DNA of 5,359 bases from Planctomycetes bacterium RBG_16_43_13 (GTDB lineage Bacteria > Planctomycetota > MHYJ01), in NCBI GenBank assembly GCA_001828445.1, contig MHYJ01000057.1, positions 1-5,359 of the forward strand, written 5' to 3'. Below, piece by piece: positions 5,219 to 5,359 of this stretch; the stretch's first letter is position 1; the number at the start of each line of letters is the position of its first letter. Both the position numbers and the translations under genes were made by a program. The notes beneath the pieces were generated by a model. It ran no database searches and was not told the origin of the DNA. It saw only the letters and a program-made list of their open reading frames with translations.

Positions 5219-5359
5219 TCAATCCCCGATCAGAAAATCAAAGTCCTCCCTGCTGATAGACGCCCCTTCACCTCTTCCTTCTTCAAGCAGCGCCTTGTAG
5301 AGCCTTGTCTTCTTTTCCTTCAGGAGCATCATCTTCTCTTCAACAGTATGGCGCATCAG
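5219..5359 (-). CDS. SNF2-family helicase, C-terminal end only
   Basis: Only the last 46 codons are present; the gene enters from the right edge. The reading starts LMRHTVEEKMMLLKEKKTRL and ends SISREDFDFLIGD before TGA 5219-5221. A TVEEK(I/M)..L..KK..L helix, then a linker and a (L/I)S.EDL..L(L/I) tail, is the standard end of bacterial SNF2/Swi2 DEAD-box-like ATPases, just after helicase motif VI. These enzymes use ATP to move along double-stranded DNA. The ATPase motifs are outside the window, so their integrity cannot be judged. It lies 211 bases upstream of the HEAT-like gene on the same strand and could be part of the same cluster. Its composition looks less AT-rich than the two genes after it. 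Confidence 0.8.
   Translation of the reverse strand: MMRHTVEEKMMLLKEKKTRLYKALLEEGRGEGASISREDFDFLIGD

Noticed and set aside
1..5359. CRISPR array, insertion sequence or phage integrase
   Set aside because: No regularly spaced direct repeats, no terminal inverted repeats with a transposase, and no recombinase gene seen.

Overview
All confident genes in this window lie on the minus strand, so transcription runs from the high-coordinate end to the low-coordinate end. The order is: 3' end of a SNF2-family helicase (5219-5359), a helical/HEAT-repeat protein of 581 aa (3262-5007), a PD-(D/E)XK nuclease-like protein of 568 aa (1559-3265), a Fic-domain protein with a C-terminal helix-turn-helix (206-1252), and the 5' end of a YhcH/YjgK/YiaL-family gene (1-169). 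The organism is a bacterium. Good Shine-Dalgarno sites, tight spacing and the gene families suggest a Gram-negative, probably a proteobacterium, but nothing here fixes the genus.

The most notable part is the pair at 1559-5007. The two genes share an ATGA stop/start overlap, so they are almost certainly translationally coupled. One encodes a long helical scaffold protein with a distinctive C-terminal module. The other has an N-terminal restriction-endonuclease-like core (GVDV, then F-S-I-K) fused to about 400 residues of unrecognised, mostly helical sequence. Neither has a signal peptide or membrane segment. This composition (nuclease plus helical-repeat partner, AT-rich, set between more GC-rich genes, next to a SNF2 helicase and a Fic protein) is typical of an anti-phage or anti-plasmid defence module. 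I do not recognise it as a named system. The defence role is inference.

The fic gene has a complete active-site motif and an N-terminal inhibitory motif, so it looks like a self-inhibited (class II) AMP-transferase. It is followed after 36 bases by the YhcH-type gene, and the two are probably one transcript. The junction holds an unusual nest of perfect inverted repeats built from AAGGGTAAT. A related inverted repeat lies upstream of fic, overlapping a candidate promoter.

The two long non-coding stretches are 1253-1558 (candidate fic promoter, a tRNA T-arm-like hairpin, a doubtful 37-aa ORF) and 5008-5218 (candidate promoter and a bulged hairpin in the leader of the HEAT gene). I see no CRISPR array, insertion sequence, complete tRNA/rRNA gene or convincing rho-independent terminator.
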